Below, one piece after another: positions 35,607 to 43,846 of a stretch of DNA of 64,000 nt (position 1 is the first letter of the stretch; every line of letters starts with the position of its first letter). The position numbers and the translations under genes were made by a program. The stretch comes from Chryseobacterium sp. Bi04 (GTDB lineage Bacteria > Bacteroidota > Bacteroidia > Flavobacteriales > Weeksellaceae). Below the pieces are notes generated by a model. It was not told where the DNA came from and made no database searches. It saw only the letters and a program-made list of their open reading frames with translations. Location of the stretch: positions 434,001 through 498,000 of the forward strand of contig NZ_CAKKLP010000001.1 of the NCBI RefSeq assembly GCF_918698085.1, in the 5' to 3' direction.

Positions 35607-36269
35607 ATGATAAAAATTACCACCCAATTCACGATTCTTGTATTTGTACTTTTAGGATTCCTGGGATATGCTCAGGAAAAGAAAAAGTTTTCAAACATTC
35701 CAAATATTCTACAACGTATAGAACCCGATGACAAAATAGATTCATGGGTGCTGGTATATAATAGCTATGGCAAGGGCCAGGAGCTAAAAACTTCTGGCGG
35801 AAAGATAAGCTACACCCCTCAGTTTTCAGGTTTTAATCTGTTTCCAAGTGAAGACAGCTTTTATTATATTGCTTACTCGGCAGGAGGTAAAATCAGCTAT
35901 ATTATGGATGTGGATGGCCTGAAAAAATTTGTAGGTAAGATCGATAATGCTGAAGAGGCAGCTGTTGTGCTGACCGCTGACGGATATCTTGTAGATGAGG
36001 AATTTAAAGATCTTGCAGGCAATTATCATGAAGACCGCACCAACTATTATTTAGATCTGGGAAAACTGACATCAAAGGAATGCCCTTATCAAAAAACTCA
36101 TTATACATTGACCGTAAATAAATCTACAGGAGAAATAGCCAATGTAAAAGATAATGGGACCTATATTGAGCTTTATAATAAAAAATGTGCTAATAACCCC
36201 CGTCTTTTAAAGATCGAGAAAAAAGAAGAACCGAAAGATGAGCCAAAAAGAACTACCAAACGAAAATAA
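35607..36269 (+). CDS. Secreted protein of unknown function
   Basis: A 220-residue exported protein with a signal peptide (about 1-22, ending LGYAQ). The mature part is rich in Tyr and Asp, with four cysteines at most (two near the C-terminus: KECPYQKTHY, NKKCANNP) and a very basic, charged tail (KKEEPKDEPKRTTKRK). I recognise no known domain. It lies 32 bp after manC, and its 3' end overlaps the next gene by 32 bp, so the two are co-transcribed. Confidence 0.8.
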   Translation: MIKITTQFTILVFVLLGFLGYAQEKKKFSNIPNILQRIEPDDKIDSWVLVYNSYGKGQELKTSGGKISYTPQFSGFNLFPSEDSFYYIAYSAGGKISYIMDVDGLKKFVGKIDNAEEAAVVLTADGYLVDEEFKDLAGNYHEDRTNYYLDLGKLTSKECPYQKTHYTLTVNKSTGEIANVKDNGTYIELYNKKCANNPRLLKIEKKEEPKDEPKRTTKRK

Positions 36270-36771
36270 ATCTTACGAAACTGAACGATTGATTCTCCGT
36301 CCAATGTCTTTAGAAGATAAGGAGCTTATCTTTGAACTTTATAACAGCCCAAAGTTTATCCGGTATATTGGTGATCGTAATATTAAAACAGTTGATGCTG
36401 CTGAAGATTATATCAGAAATAAATTTATTCCGCAGATTGAAAGATTAGGCTACGGAAATTACCTTGTCATGACTAAAGAAGGGAATAACAAGATTGGAGG
36501 AGTAGGAATCTTTGAAAGAGATGGTCTTGATGTTGTGGATATCGGATATTCTCTGTTGGAAGAGTTTGAAGGTCAGGGATATGCTTATGAAGCGGCTCAA
36601 AAGGTTAAAGCCATTGCAATGGAAGAGTTCGGATTGTCGAAAATATCTGCCATTATTTCAAAAGATAATCTATCTTCTCAGAAGCTGATTGAGAAACTGG
36701 GGCTGAAATTTCAAAAACATATTACTCTTCCCGGTGAGGATGAAGAATTAAACTATTACGAAACAGACTAA
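36238..36771 (+). CDS. GNAT-family N-acetyltransferase (RimJ/RimL type)
   Basis: A 177-residue acetyltransferase. It opens with YETERLILRPMSLEDKELI, the typical N-terminal strand of RimJ/RimL-like enzymes, then IGGVGIFERDG, a DIGYSLLEEFEGQGYAYEAA acetyl-CoA-binding segment (about 101-120) and LIEKLGLKFQKH near the C-terminus. The acceptor is unknown. The start lies inside the preceding gene (32-bp overlap). A strong inverted repeat follows the stop. Confidence 0.9.
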   Translation: MSQKELPNENKSYETERLILRPMSLEDKELIFELYNSPKFIRYIGDRNIKTVDAAEDYIRNKFIPQIERLGYGNYLVMTKEGNNKIGGVGIFERDGLDVVDIGYSLLEEFEGQGYAYEAAQKVKAIAMEEFGLSKISAIISKDNLSSQKLIEKLGLKFQKHITLPGEDEELNYYETD

Positions 36772-36782
36772 TAATCACAATA

Positions 36783-36830
36783 AAAAAATACAAATAGATT
36801 CACAAATGATATTCGTGAATCTATTTGTAT
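36783..36830. terminator. Terminator between the acetyltransferase gene and bcp
   Basis: A 16-bp perfect stem (ATACAAATAGATTCAC with GTGAATCTATTTGTAT) and 11-nt loop. The minus-strand side ends in a run of seven Ts, so it mainly ends bcp transcripts; it may also work for the plus strand. Confidence 0.85.
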
Positions 36831-36837
36831 TAAAAGA

Positions 36838-37287
36838 CTATCCCTCCAAAATTTGCTCGGCAGCTGTTTTTGAAGTTACTTTGTCAATGAGTCTTGTGCA
36901 GATTCCGTTTTCATCAAAAATAAAAGTTGTTCTTACAATTCCCATATAGGTTTTTCCGAACGTCTTTTTTTCCTGCCAGACTCCAAATTTTTCAATGATA
37001 TCATGATTTTCATCAGCAATAAGATCATATGGGAATGCAAACTTACTATGAAAATTTTTCTGCTTTTTTACAGAATCCCCACTTATTCCCAATAACTGAA
37101 AACCGGCCTTCTCAAGCCTGGAATAATTATCACTCAGATTACAGGCCTCTACAGTACATGTTGGGGTGTTCGCTTGAGGATAAAAGAAAACAATCAGCTT
37201 TTTTCCAATTAATTTTGATGAGGATACTGTTTCTCCATCTTGATTTATTCCTTCAAATTCAGGTAATTTGTCTCCAACTTTCAGCAT
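36838..37287 (-). CDS. bcp: Peroxiredoxin Bcp (thiol peroxidase)
   Basis: A 149-residue AhpC/TSA-fold enzyme that reduces hydroperoxides with electrons from thioredoxin. The peroxidatic Cys44 lies in NTPTCTVEAC, with a likely resolving Cys49 five residues later, as in atypical two-Cys Bcp proteins. FGVWQEKKTFGKTYMGIVRTTF near 104-125 is the usual family segment. No signal peptide. It is divergent from nth with only 33 bp between start codons. Confidence 0.95.
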   Translation of the reverse strand: MLKVGDKLPEFEGINQDGETVSSSKLIGKKLIVFFYPQANTPTCTVEACNLSDNYSRLEKAGFQLLGISGDSVKKQKNFHSKFAFPYDLIADENHDIIEKFGVWQEKKTFGKTYMGIVRTTFIFDENGICTRLIDKVTSKTAAEQILEG

Positions 37288-37294
37288 AATGATT

Positions 37295-37302
37295 TAATTT
37301 TG
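37295..37302 (+). promoter_or_regulatory. Probable -7 box of nth
   Basis: TAATTTTG lies 18 bp before the nth ATG in the short gap to bcp. A TTG at 37268 gives a 24-bp spacer, slightly long. Confidence 0.5.
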
Positions 37303-37320
37303 TTCAAATTTAAGGGTTAC

Positions 37321-37941
37321 ATGACAAAAAAACAAAGAGCCGAGCTCGTTCAGATAGAACTGGATAAATTATATCCTACCACACCTATTCCTTTGGATCA
37401 TACTGATCCTTATACATTAATGGTTGCAGTGGCACTTTCTGCCCAAACGACAGATAAAAAAGTAAACCAGGTGACTCCCGATCTTTTTGCCGTAGCAGGA
37501 ACTCCACAAAGAATGGCAAAACTGGAAGAATATCAGATCAAAGAACTGATTAAAGAAATAGGACTGTCCAATACCAAAGCTAAAAACCTGAAAAGGATGG
37601 CCGAGCTTTTATTGGAAAGACATAATGGAGTGGTCCCTCAAACATATGAAGAATTGGAAGCGCTTCCCGGAGTGGGGCATAAGACCGCTTCTGTAGTCAT
37701 GAGCCAGGGATTCGGATTCCCGGCATTTCCAGTGGATACACACATCCATCGTTTGATGACACAATGGAAACTGACATCAGGGAAAAATGTAGTGGTAACA
37801 GAGCGTGATGCAAAAAATCTGTTTCCCGAAGAGGTTTGGAATAAACTTCATCTTCAGATCATTTTCTATGGTAGAGAATATTCACCGGCCAGAGGAAAGG
37901 GGGACAAGGATTTCATTACCAAAATGATGTTTGAGAAATAA
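37321..37941 (+). CDS. nth: Endonuclease III-like DNA glycosylase/lyase without Fe-S cysteines
   Basis: The ATG at 37321 gives 206 residues; a TTG seven codons upstream overlaps the promoter box. It repairs oxidised pyrimidines. The helix-hairpin-helix reads LPGVGHKTASVVMS with the catalytic Lys (about residue 120), followed by the catalytic Asp in FPVDTHIHRL (about 138). The C-terminal end (GREYSPARGKGDKDFITKMM) has none of the four cysteines that hold the [4Fe-4S] cluster in E. coli Nth. Cluster-free relatives exist, so it is probably functional. Confidence 0.93.
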   Translation: MTKKQRAELVQIELDKLYPTTPIPLDHTDPYTLMVAVALSAQTTDKKVNQVTPDLFAVAGTPQRMAKLEEYQIKELIKEIGLSNTKAKNLKRMAELLLERHNGVVPQTYEELEALPGVGHKTASVVMSQGFGFPAFPVDTHIHRLMTQWKLTSGKNVVVTERDAKNLFPEEVWNKLHLQIIFYGREYSPARGKGDKDFITKMMFEK

Positions 37942-38007
37942 AAGACACCATTGATATCTATCTGAACTCAGAAATAGTTGGCTATTCTGATGTATTTTAC
38001 AGCCCGT

Positions 38008-38040
38008 AACCTTATAGGTTTCAAAAATCTATAAGGTTTT
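38008..38040 (+). terminator. Terminator of nth
   Basis: AACCTTATAG and CTATAAGGTT pair over an 11-nt loop, with TT after. The remaining 148 bp before the next gene (38041-38188) show nothing I can identify. Confidence 0.75.
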
Positions 38041-38188
38041 GGCAAAAAGATCAATGTGCAAAGAAAGGGTTTTCGAAAACAAATTTTTCCAATAATCATA
38101 AACTATTTTAGGATATGTTTTCGGACGCCTCTTATTTCATATGTTTAATTTGGGCATCAGACTTTTACGAATTATCAATTAGTAAAAC

Positions 38189-38635
38189 TTAAATATCCAG
38201 CAGTCTTCTATGATAGTTAATTTGCCCCAAATGATAATCCAAATGGGTAATCAGGTGGATCAAAAAATAATCTGTGGTCATTTTATATCCTAAAGGTTCA
38301 AGAGGATATTCTTTTTTCAAATCATCATCAGATAGTTGGCCTAATACGGAATCAGCCATTATCACAGTAGCTTCAACTTTTGCAATAAGCTCAGCTTTTG
38401 GAATGTTTTTCAAAGAAAATTCGAGGTCGCGTTGTCTTACATATCCGGTCTTTCCAAGCTCTGCTCCAATGAAACTGTTAAGGTTTCCCACCAGATGAAG
38501 ACAAAGATTGCCTCCGCAATTGGCAATGTTTTTATCAGTCTTCCATAGATTTTCCTCATTTTGATAAGCTTCAATTTCTGCTTTTAATTTATTTAAATCT
38601 CTATTGTAAAGAGATCTCAGACTTTCTATAAACAT
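38189..38635 (-). CDS. DinB-like four-helix protein (DUF1572 type)
   Basis: A 148-residue all-helical protein resembling the DinB/DUF1572 group. It has LCLHLVGNLNSFIG near residues 45-58 and FLIHLITHLDYHLGQINYHRRLL near the end. The His residues of HLVGN and HLDYHLGQ are spaced as the metal-binding triad of the family. Members include thiol-dependent transferases; the role of this one is unknown. It is monocistronic. Confidence 0.83.
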   Translation of the reverse strand: MFIESLRSLYNRDLNKLKAEIEAYQNEENLWKTDKNIANCGGNLCLHLVGNLNSFIGAELGKTGYVRQRDLEFSLKNIPKAELIAKVEATVIMADSVLGQLSDDDLKKEYPLEPLGYKMTTDYFLIHLITHLDYHLGQINYHRRLLDI

Positions 38636-38675
38636 ATCTTATTTTATTTTTAAAATTATTGAAATTTCCTGAATG

Positions 38676-38708
38676 AAAAAAGGTGCTGTTTAATTCAGCA
38701 CCTTTTAG
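38676..38708 (-). terminator. Terminator of the DUF885 gene
   Basis: AAAAGGTGCTG and CAGCACCTTTT form an 11-bp stem with a 7-nt loop. On the minus strand it ends in TTTTTC just after the stop codon of the upstream gene. Confidence 0.88.
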
Positions 38709-38726
38709 TGTATTTAGATAGAGAAT

Positions 38727-40523
38727 CTATTTTTGTTTTTTAGCCCAAAGCTCCATTTTTCTGTTCAGAACCTCCAGTGGAAGGCATCCCTGGCTTAGTA
38801 CTTCATCATGGAAGCTGGCCAGGTTAAATTTATTTCCAAGTTCTTTTTGGTATTTTTCTCTTAATTCACGGATTCTTAATGAGCCTATTTTATATCCAAG
38901 AGCCTGACCAGGCATAGCCATATATCTTTCCACTTCTGCAGTGGCAGATCCTTCATCATAAGAAATATTACTTAAGAAGTATTTAATGGCTTCTTCTCTG
39001 GTCATTTTTCCGGTATGGATGCCCGTATCAACTACCAGTCTTACCGCTCTCAGCATCTGATCACTCAGATATCCCATTTTCTGATAAGGATCTGTATATA
39101 ATCCGAATTCAGGTCCCAGGGTTTCACAATAATGTGCCCAGCCTTCTCCATAGGCTCCAAACCATCCGAATCTCATGAACTTGGGAAGGTTTGTGTTCTC
39201 CTGTTGAAGAGAAACCTGATAATGATGCCCGGGGATCGCTTCATGAAGGAAAAGGGACTCCATTCCCGAAGTGACATTAAATTGTGAGGGATCCGGAAGA
39301 GGAACATAAAAAATCCCTGCCCTTTTGCCATCCGGAGTTCCGGGAATATATTCAGCACTGGCACTGGCTTCTCTGAATTTTTCCGTTTGCCTGATTTCAA
39401 ATTTTGTTTTCGGGGTAACGTTAAACATCGTCTTAAGCTTCGGGGTAATCTTTGCTAAAATGCTGTTAAAGCCTTGTAAAACTTCTTTAGAGGTTTTATA
39501 AGGCATTGCTTTTGAGTCTGTTTTAACAAAATTGATAAATTCTTCCAGTGTTCCGGTGAAGCCTACCTGTTTTTTTACCTTTTCCATTTCGGCACGAAGC
39601 ATGGCTACCTGCTGCTGTCCGATTTTGTTGATCTCTTCCGGTGATTTTTTGGTGGTAGTCCAGCTTTTTACATAATAGCCGTAAATTTCGTTTCCATTGG
39701 GAAGGCTGTTGTAGCCATCATTATCTCTTGCTTTTGGAAGGTATTCCTTTTCTAGGAAATTACCCATTTTAGTATAGGCAGGAATAATTTTTTTGGTAAT
39801 GGCCTCTTTATAAAGTTCTGAAAATTTATCTTTCTGAGCCTGGGTGAAACTTTTCGGGAAGTTTTTAATAGGTCCGTAGAAAATGTTTTTTTCCATATCA
39901 GGAGTGATAATTTCCTGAAAGGTCATTTGGGGTATCATTTTGGCAACCAGTTTTTTAGGGAGAACGATTTTATTGTTTATCCCTTCATGGAAGTTGTCTG
40001 CGGCGGCATCCATCCATGCCGGGAATTTTTCCATTCTTTTTAGCCAGTCGCTGTAATCTTTTTCCGTTTTAAAAGGTTGGCTTCCCTGTCCGCTTCCATA
40101 CAGCGGAAAATTTAAAGGAAGACCTCCAAACTGAGTAAAAGGAATATATTCCGGATGATAGGCATAAGCCTCTATTTTATCCTTTAAGGTATAATCCAGT
40201 ACATCATAAACGACTTTATCTTCATCGGAAAGGCTTTTATAATCTACATTGTCCAGTTGTTTTTGTACCGAATTATAGAAAGCAACTTCTCCTGAAATAA
40301 AATCTTTATCAATAGTAATGGGAAGCTGGTCATTGTATCTTGTATCTCCCTGTGCTGTAGCGTCTAAAGGGTAAAGTTTAAGATACTGTTCATAATAATT
40401 GGAGGCAATAGAATCCAGATTGGTAGGAGTAACTTTGGTAAGGGGAGAATCAGACTTCCTGCAGGAAGCAAGGCTTATCATCAATCCCAATCCCAAAATA
40501 CTTTTTGATAAAACATTTTTCAT
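38727..40523 (-). CDS. DUF885 zinc-peptidase-like lipoprotein
   Basis: A 598-residue lipoprotein (signal with lipobox LASC, Cys21) of the DUF885 family. The motif FLHEAIPGHHYQ (about 427-438) is a zinc HExxxxH variant seen across the family. A glutamate in GEGWAHYCETLG (about 459-470), 30 residues on, is the expected third ligand. The rest is helical. Known relatives look like carboxypeptidases; the substrate is unknown. It stands alone, with a promoter box 20 bp upstream and a terminator downstream. Confidence 0.9.
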   Translation of the reverse strand: MKNVLSKSILGLGLMISLASCRKSDSPLTKVTPTNLDSIASNYYEQYLKLYPLDATAQGDTRYNDQLPITIDKDFISGEVAFYNSVQKQLDNVDYKSLSDEDKVVYDVLDYTLKDKIEAYAYHPEYIPFTQFGGLPLNFPLYGSGQGSQPFKTEKDYSDWLKRMEKFPAWMDAAADNFHEGINNKIVLPKKLVAKMIPQMTFQEIITPDMEKNIFYGPIKNFPKSFTQAQKDKFSELYKEAITKKIIPAYTKMGNFLEKEYLPKARDNDGYNSLPNGNEIYGYYVKSWTTTKKSPEEINKIGQQQVAMLRAEMEKVKKQVGFTGTLEEFINFVKTDSKAMPYKTSKEVLQGFNSILAKITPKLKTMFNVTPKTKFEIRQTEKFREASASAEYIPGTPDGKRAGIFYVPLPDPSQFNVTSGMESLFLHEAIPGHHYQVSLQQENTNLPKFMRFGWFGAYGEGWAHYCETLGPEFGLYTDPYQKMGYLSDQMLRAVRLVVDTGIHTGKMTREEAIKYFLSNISYDEGSATAEVERYMAMPGQALGYKIGSLRIRELREKYQKELGNKFNLASFHDEVLSQGCLPLEVLNRKMELWAKKQK

Positions 40524-40542
40524 TTTCAGAATCTTTATGAAA

Positions 40543-40550
40543 CAAAAGTA
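40543..40550 (-). promoter_or_regulatory. Probable -7 box of the DUF885 gene
   Basis: TACTTTTG on the minus strand, about 20 bp before the start codon. No clear TTG at the usual distance. Confidence 0.5.
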
Positions 40551-40634
40551 AGTATTATTGGGTGATTCAGACTCATCATTAAACTTGAATTAAAAAATTA
40601 TTTTCAAAATCCTTTTAACTTTCAATCAATTTTT

Positions 40635-40642
40635 TATCTTTG
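40635..40642 (+). promoter_or_regulatory. Probable -7 box of the gene at 40692
   Basis: TATCTTTG fits TAnnTTTG and lies 49 bp upstream of the start codon. No TTG is found 17-23 bp upstream. Confidence 0.45.
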
Positions 40643-40691
40643 TCTAAAGCATTTAACAATCATATTATTACAGTTCTTTTTTTAAGAAAAA

Positions 40692-41153
40692 ATGAAAGGG
40701 ATTTTAAAAATTTACCATCCGGACGAAACATTAAAGTACAATATCCGAAATACTTATTGTAAACCAGTCTACAGCAACCAGCAACATTTTTTAGAGGTTG
40801 AAATTATAACGGATGACGGTTTGGATCATGTAGATGATGATTCATTACAGTACAACTTTCCGCAGCTTTCACTCGAAGTTTTCGATTTTCCTATTGAATC
40901 AGCGGAATTAGAAGGCAAAACGATTACAATCAGTGATTCTGATGAGGAAACTTACACAGAAGTAGACCTATTCGATGATGAAGATGCCTACATCTATGAT
41001 AATGAGCTTCTATTTGAGAAAAATGAAGAGGACGTGCTTCAGGTTATCTGGAAAGGAACTATTGATGATTTCTACACAGGATCAGATACGCCGATTCCTT
41101 TCAGACTAAAGTGCGAATTCAGCCAGGATGATATTGTGGTAGACGAAGACTAA
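40692..41153 (+). CDS. Acidic cytoplasmic protein of unknown function
   Basis: A 153-residue protein very rich in Asp and Glu, with no signal peptide or membrane helix. It looks beta-rich: MKGILKIYHPDETLKYNIRN at the start, alternating strands through 60-100, and a C-terminal IPFRLKCEFSQDD. The type VI secretion tube/needle proteins of Bacteroidota (TssD) open in a similar way but differ in length and core; I do not assign it there. It stands alone between two promoters. Confidence 0.75.
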   Translation: MKGILKIYHPDETLKYNIRNTYCKPVYSNQQHFLEVEIITDDGLDHVDDDSLQYNFPQLSLEVFDFPIESAELEGKTITISDSDEETYTEVDLFDDEDAYIYDNELLFEKNEEDVLQVIWKGTIDDFYTGSDTPIPFRLKCEFSQDDIVVDED

Positions 41154-41192
41154 ACATCGCTACTCTCAATTTTTATATCAAATTTCTTTTCA

Positions 41193-41215
41193 AAATTTCT
41201 TTTGGAAAGAAATTT
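41193..41215 (+). terminator. Possible terminator hairpin
   Basis: AAATTTCTTT and AAAGAAATTT form a 10-bp AT-rich stem with a 3-nt loop, 40 bp after the stop at 41153. The T-run after it is interrupted, so this is only a weak terminator. Confidence 0.4.
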
Positions 41216-41288
41216 GCTGTTTATATCTGATAACAAACTTTAAGTTGTTTTTAAGCAATTTTTAAGATATCATTTCATAATATTCCAC

Positions 41289-41296
41289 TACATTTG
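41289..41296 (+). promoter_or_regulatory. Probable -7 box of the exbB-exbD-tonB operon
   Basis: TACATTTG lies 33 bp before the exbB start. At the expected -33 position the sequence is TTTAAG, so the upstream element is weak. Confidence 0.5.
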
Positions 41297-41328
41297 TCGT
41301 TAAAACTTTTATAAAAAAATTCACATTA

Positions 41329-42033
41329 ATGCTGTTAACGGAACTTACTCAGATTTTATTTGCGCAAATTGCTACACCTGCAGTTGCTACAGACAATTTA
41401 GAATTTTCATTTTGGAAGATCATGTTCCACGGAGGAGCTTTCGCTAAAATAGTGATGGCAATTGTACTGCTGTTGGGAGTGTTTTCTTTATACCTGTTTT
41501 TTGAGAGGTTTTTCTTTATTAAAAGATTAACATCAAAAACAGATTCCAATTTCATGAATAATATTGAAGACTTTGTGAAAGCAGGAAAGATTGAAGCGGC
41601 TGCAGATTATTGCAAAACGCAAAACTCTCCGGAGGGAAGAATTTTAGAAAAAGGAATTTCAAGATTGGGCCGTCCTGTTTCTGATATTGTAAGCGCAATG
41701 GAGGCTCAGGCTCAGGTAGAAGTGGCCAATATGGAGAAAAACCTTAATCTTTTGGCTGTGGTTCCAAGTATTGCTCCTATGTTAGGGCTTTTGGGAACGG
41801 TGATCGGGATGATTATTGCATTCTTTAATTTATCACATGCAACGGGATCTTTCTCTCCTAAAACACTTTCAGAAGGTATTTATACCGCTTTAGGACAGAC
41901 AGCTGTAGGTTTGGCAGTTGCTATTCCTGCTAATTTTTGTTACAATATTCTTTTAACAAGAATTGACAAGTTTGTATTGAAAGCTCAGAATATGTCTGGT
42001 GAATTTTTAGATCTTATCAACAAACCTTTATAA
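41329..42033 (+). CDS. exbB: ExbB/TolQ/MotA proton-channel protein
   Basis: A 234-residue inner-membrane protein with three membrane helices (about 35-57, 135-160 and 175-200). It has the family signature LNLLAVVPSIAPMLGLLGTVIGM (about 140-162), whose polar residues line the proton path, and LGQTAVGLAVAIPANFCYN in the last helix. It drives TonB with ExbD. The first of three genes here, with a promoter box and a 90-bp gap to exbD. Confidence 0.93.
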   Translation: MLLTELTQILFAQIATPAVATDNLEFSFWKIMFHGGAFAKIVMAIVLLLGVFSLYLFFERFFFIKRLTSKTDSNFMNNIEDFVKAGKIEAAADYCKTQNSPEGRILEKGISRLGRPVSDIVSAMEAQAQVEVANMEKNLNLLAVVPSIAPMLGLLGTVIGMIIAFFNLSHATGSFSPKTLSEGIYTALGQTAVGLAVAIPANFCYNILLTRIDKFVLKAQNMSGEFLDLINKPL

Positions 42034-42123
42034 ATCTTTCTTATGAAATCGCTGCCAAAAAACCTTTCAGGAAATCATTAAGTGAGCGATTCCATCTGAC
42101 CATTAACCTATTAGAAGAAACAG

Positions 42124-42522
42124 ATGAAAATTCAAAGAAGAAATAAAGCGAATCCGGAATTCAGTTTAGCAGCGATGACAGATGTTATCCTGTTGATGCT
42201 GATCTTCTTTATGATAACATCCTCTGCCGCCAACCAAAGTGCCATAGAGGTGAATCTTCCAAAAGCCGGAGCTACTGAGGATAATATTCCTAATCCTTTG
42301 ACGGTAAGCATTAAACCTGATGGTTCATTTTTTGTAGATGATAATCCGGTAAATAAAGGTGATCTGGAGCAGATTATTGTTAATAAGCTAGCTAATCAGA
42401 CCAATAAGTCTTTTACCATCAGAGCTGATGAAAATACACTGCATAAGGATGTGGTTTTTGTGATGGAAATTGCTGAAAAAAACAAGCTTAATATTGCTAT
42501 TGCAACCGTTAAAGATAAATAA
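42124..42522 (+). CDS. exbD: ExbD/TolR biopolymer transport protein
   Basis: A 132-residue protein with one N-terminal membrane helix. AAMTDVILLMLIFFMITS (about 18-35) holds the conserved Asp (AMTDV) that takes part in proton flow. The periplasmic domain follows (NLPKA, KPDGSFFVD, IRADENTLHKDVV), as in ExbD/TolR. It is co-transcribed with exbB and the TonB-like gene 16 bp downstream. Confidence 0.94.
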   Translation: MKIQRRNKANPEFSLAAMTDVILLMLIFFMITSSAANQSAIEVNLPKAGATEDNIPNPLTVSIKPDGSFFVDDNPVNKGDLEQIIVNKLANQTNKSFTIRADENTLHKDVVFVMEIAEKNKLNIAIATVKDK

Positions 42523-42538
42523 GTAAGAATCATTGAAG

Positions 42539-43423
42539 ATGAGAAGCTATACTGCAAACAAAAACGAAGAAAATAAAGACAGGGTAAAGAGTGCTTTGCT
42601 TACTGTCCTTATTTGGTCCGCCGTTTTGCTTTTTGTTTTTTTATATAAATTAAAACCCGAACTGGATAAAGATCCCGAGGTTATCACAACCATGCTTGTT
42701 AATTTCGGTGACAATAGAAACGGAAAAGGAATCGAAGAACCGGCTGACCAACCGGGCAGCTTAGCTGCTGCTACGGAGGAAGTTACTCCCGAGCCGGCAG
42801 AAACCCCCGTTCCTGAAACAAAAACTGTAGTAAAGCCAGAACCTGCGCCTGAGCCCAAAAAAGCTGAAGTTAAGGAAAGGGTGATCACAGGAAATAACTC
42901 GAAAACAACAGTTCCCAAAAAGGAGGAGTCAAAAAAAGCAAATAAAAAAGAAACTACCAGCACCAATGCCTCTAAAAATACTAAGAAAGCAGGGGCAGCT
43001 ACTGCAAATTCCAAAACAGGAAATGGGGATGGAAAGGGGAATGCCGCTATCGGAAACCTGATCAAAGGAAGAGGTACAAAAGCAGGAAGCCAAGGAACTG
43101 GTGAAGGCATTGGAAACGCCGGAGATCCTTTAGGCGGAGACGGAAATGGAGACAGTAAGGTCGGAATAGACAGAAAGCTTGTTGGTTATATTCCCGGAAC
43201 AATGGGTAGAGGAGGAGCTCAGCCTGCTCATAGCTGTACTGCAAGTGGGTCTATTACCATTGCTTATACCGTAGATAAAGCAGGAAATGTAGTTTCTGCA
43301 AGAAGAGTAGGAGGGGTCTCAGATCCTTGTGTATCTTCAACATCCGTTACATGGGTTAAGAAGTATGTAAAGGCCGAAAAAGCCAGCACATCTTCAACCG
43401 GAACGTATAAAATAACATTCTAA
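42539..43423 (+). CDS. TonB-like energy transducer
   Basis: The ATG at 42539 gives 294 residues; a TTG two codons upstream is less likely. One N-terminal membrane helix (about 20-38) is followed by a long periplasmic linker rich in Pro, Glu and Lys (KPEPAPEPKKAEVKE) and then Gly/Asn-rich sequence (GNGDGKGNAAIGN). The C-terminal domain, about 215-294, has a conserved-looking ITIAYTVDKAGNVVSARRVGG strand, as in TonB_C. Encoded with exbB and exbD, it should transmit energy to TonB-dependent receptors. Two cysteine residues in the C-terminal part (SCTASG, SDPCVSS) are unusual and might form a disulfide. Confidence 0.88.
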   Translation: MRSYTANKNEENKDRVKSALLTVLIWSAVLLFVFLYKLKPELDKDPEVITTMLVNFGDNRNGKGIEEPADQPGSLAAATEEVTPEPAETPVPETKTVVKPEPAPEPKKAEVKERVITGNNSKTTVPKKEESKKANKKETTSTNASKNTKKAGAATANSKTGNGDGKGNAAIGNLIKGRGTKAGSQGTGEGIGNAGDPLGGDGNGDSKVGIDRKLVGYIPGTMGRGGAQPAHSCTASGSITIAYTVDKAGNVVSARRVGGVSDPCVSSTSVTWVKKYVKAEKASTSSTGTYKITF

Positions 43424-43428
43424 CATAC

Positions 43429-43455
43429 AAAAAGCACTTTATTCAAGTGCTTTTT
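43429..43455. terminator. Bidirectional terminator, tonB-like gene / gene at 43439
   Basis: An 11-bp stem (AAAAAGCACTT, AAGTGCTTTTT) with loop TATTC and a T-run. It overlaps the stop codon of the minus-strand gene. Confidence 0.9.
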
Positions 43456-43831
43456 TTATTTCATTAATTCTGTTGATGACAGGAAGAGCAAAAATTCCAC
43501 TGGTCTGAAGATACAGCTCATAAAATGTTTTTGCTTTATCCAGAAAGTCATTGTTTTGACCTTGTTTTCCTGTGAAATAGAAAAGATTACCCAGCATTTC
43601 GTAATAATCTTTATGGTCCCTTTCCTGTCTTTCATTGACTATTTCTATCAGCTCTTCTTTAGTCTTTGAAGAGATTTCGGTAAAACTCACCTTAAAAATA
43701 TCTCGCATGAGTGTATCAAAATCCAGTTCTTTCTGCATTAAACTTTCTTCCGGTTTATCTAAAATAAGCTTTTCCAGTGCCTGGGTCAATTGACGGATGA
43801 GTCTTAGGGTAAATTCTTTATCTGTAATCAT
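43439..43831 (-). CDS. Helical protein of unknown function (DUF6483-like)
   Basis: A 130-residue, all-helical, charged protein with no signal peptide. The N-terminus (EFTLRLIRQLTQALEKLILDKPEESLMQKELD) resembles what I recall of DUF6483. The second half (about 80-125) shows a TPR-like helix pair with YYEMLGNLFYFTG and DKAKTFYELYLQ. The start codon is only 16 bp from an expanded 7-bp tandem repeat upstream, which occupies the place of its promoter. Family assignment is tentative. Confidence 0.72.
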   Translation of the reverse strand: MITDKEFTLRLIRQLTQALEKLILDKPEESLMQKELDFDTLMRDIFKVSFTEISSKTKEELIEIVNERQERDHKDYYEMLGNLFYFTGKQGQNNDFLDKAKTFYELYLQTSGIFALPVINRINEIKKALE

Positions 43832-43846
43832 AATGGGTTATTTTTG

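Noticed and set aside
40692..41153. Type VI secretion TssD-like protein
   Set aside because: Only the first few residues resemble that family; no other T6SS gene is near and the acidic core does not fit.
41161..41330. Riboswitch before exbB
   Set aside because: The hairpins are AT-rich and short, with no conserved aptamer pattern that I can recognise.
42547..43110. 187-residue minus-strand frame
   Set aside because: Shadow of the low-complexity Pro/Lys/Gly region of the TonB-like gene; its composition mirrors that coding strand.
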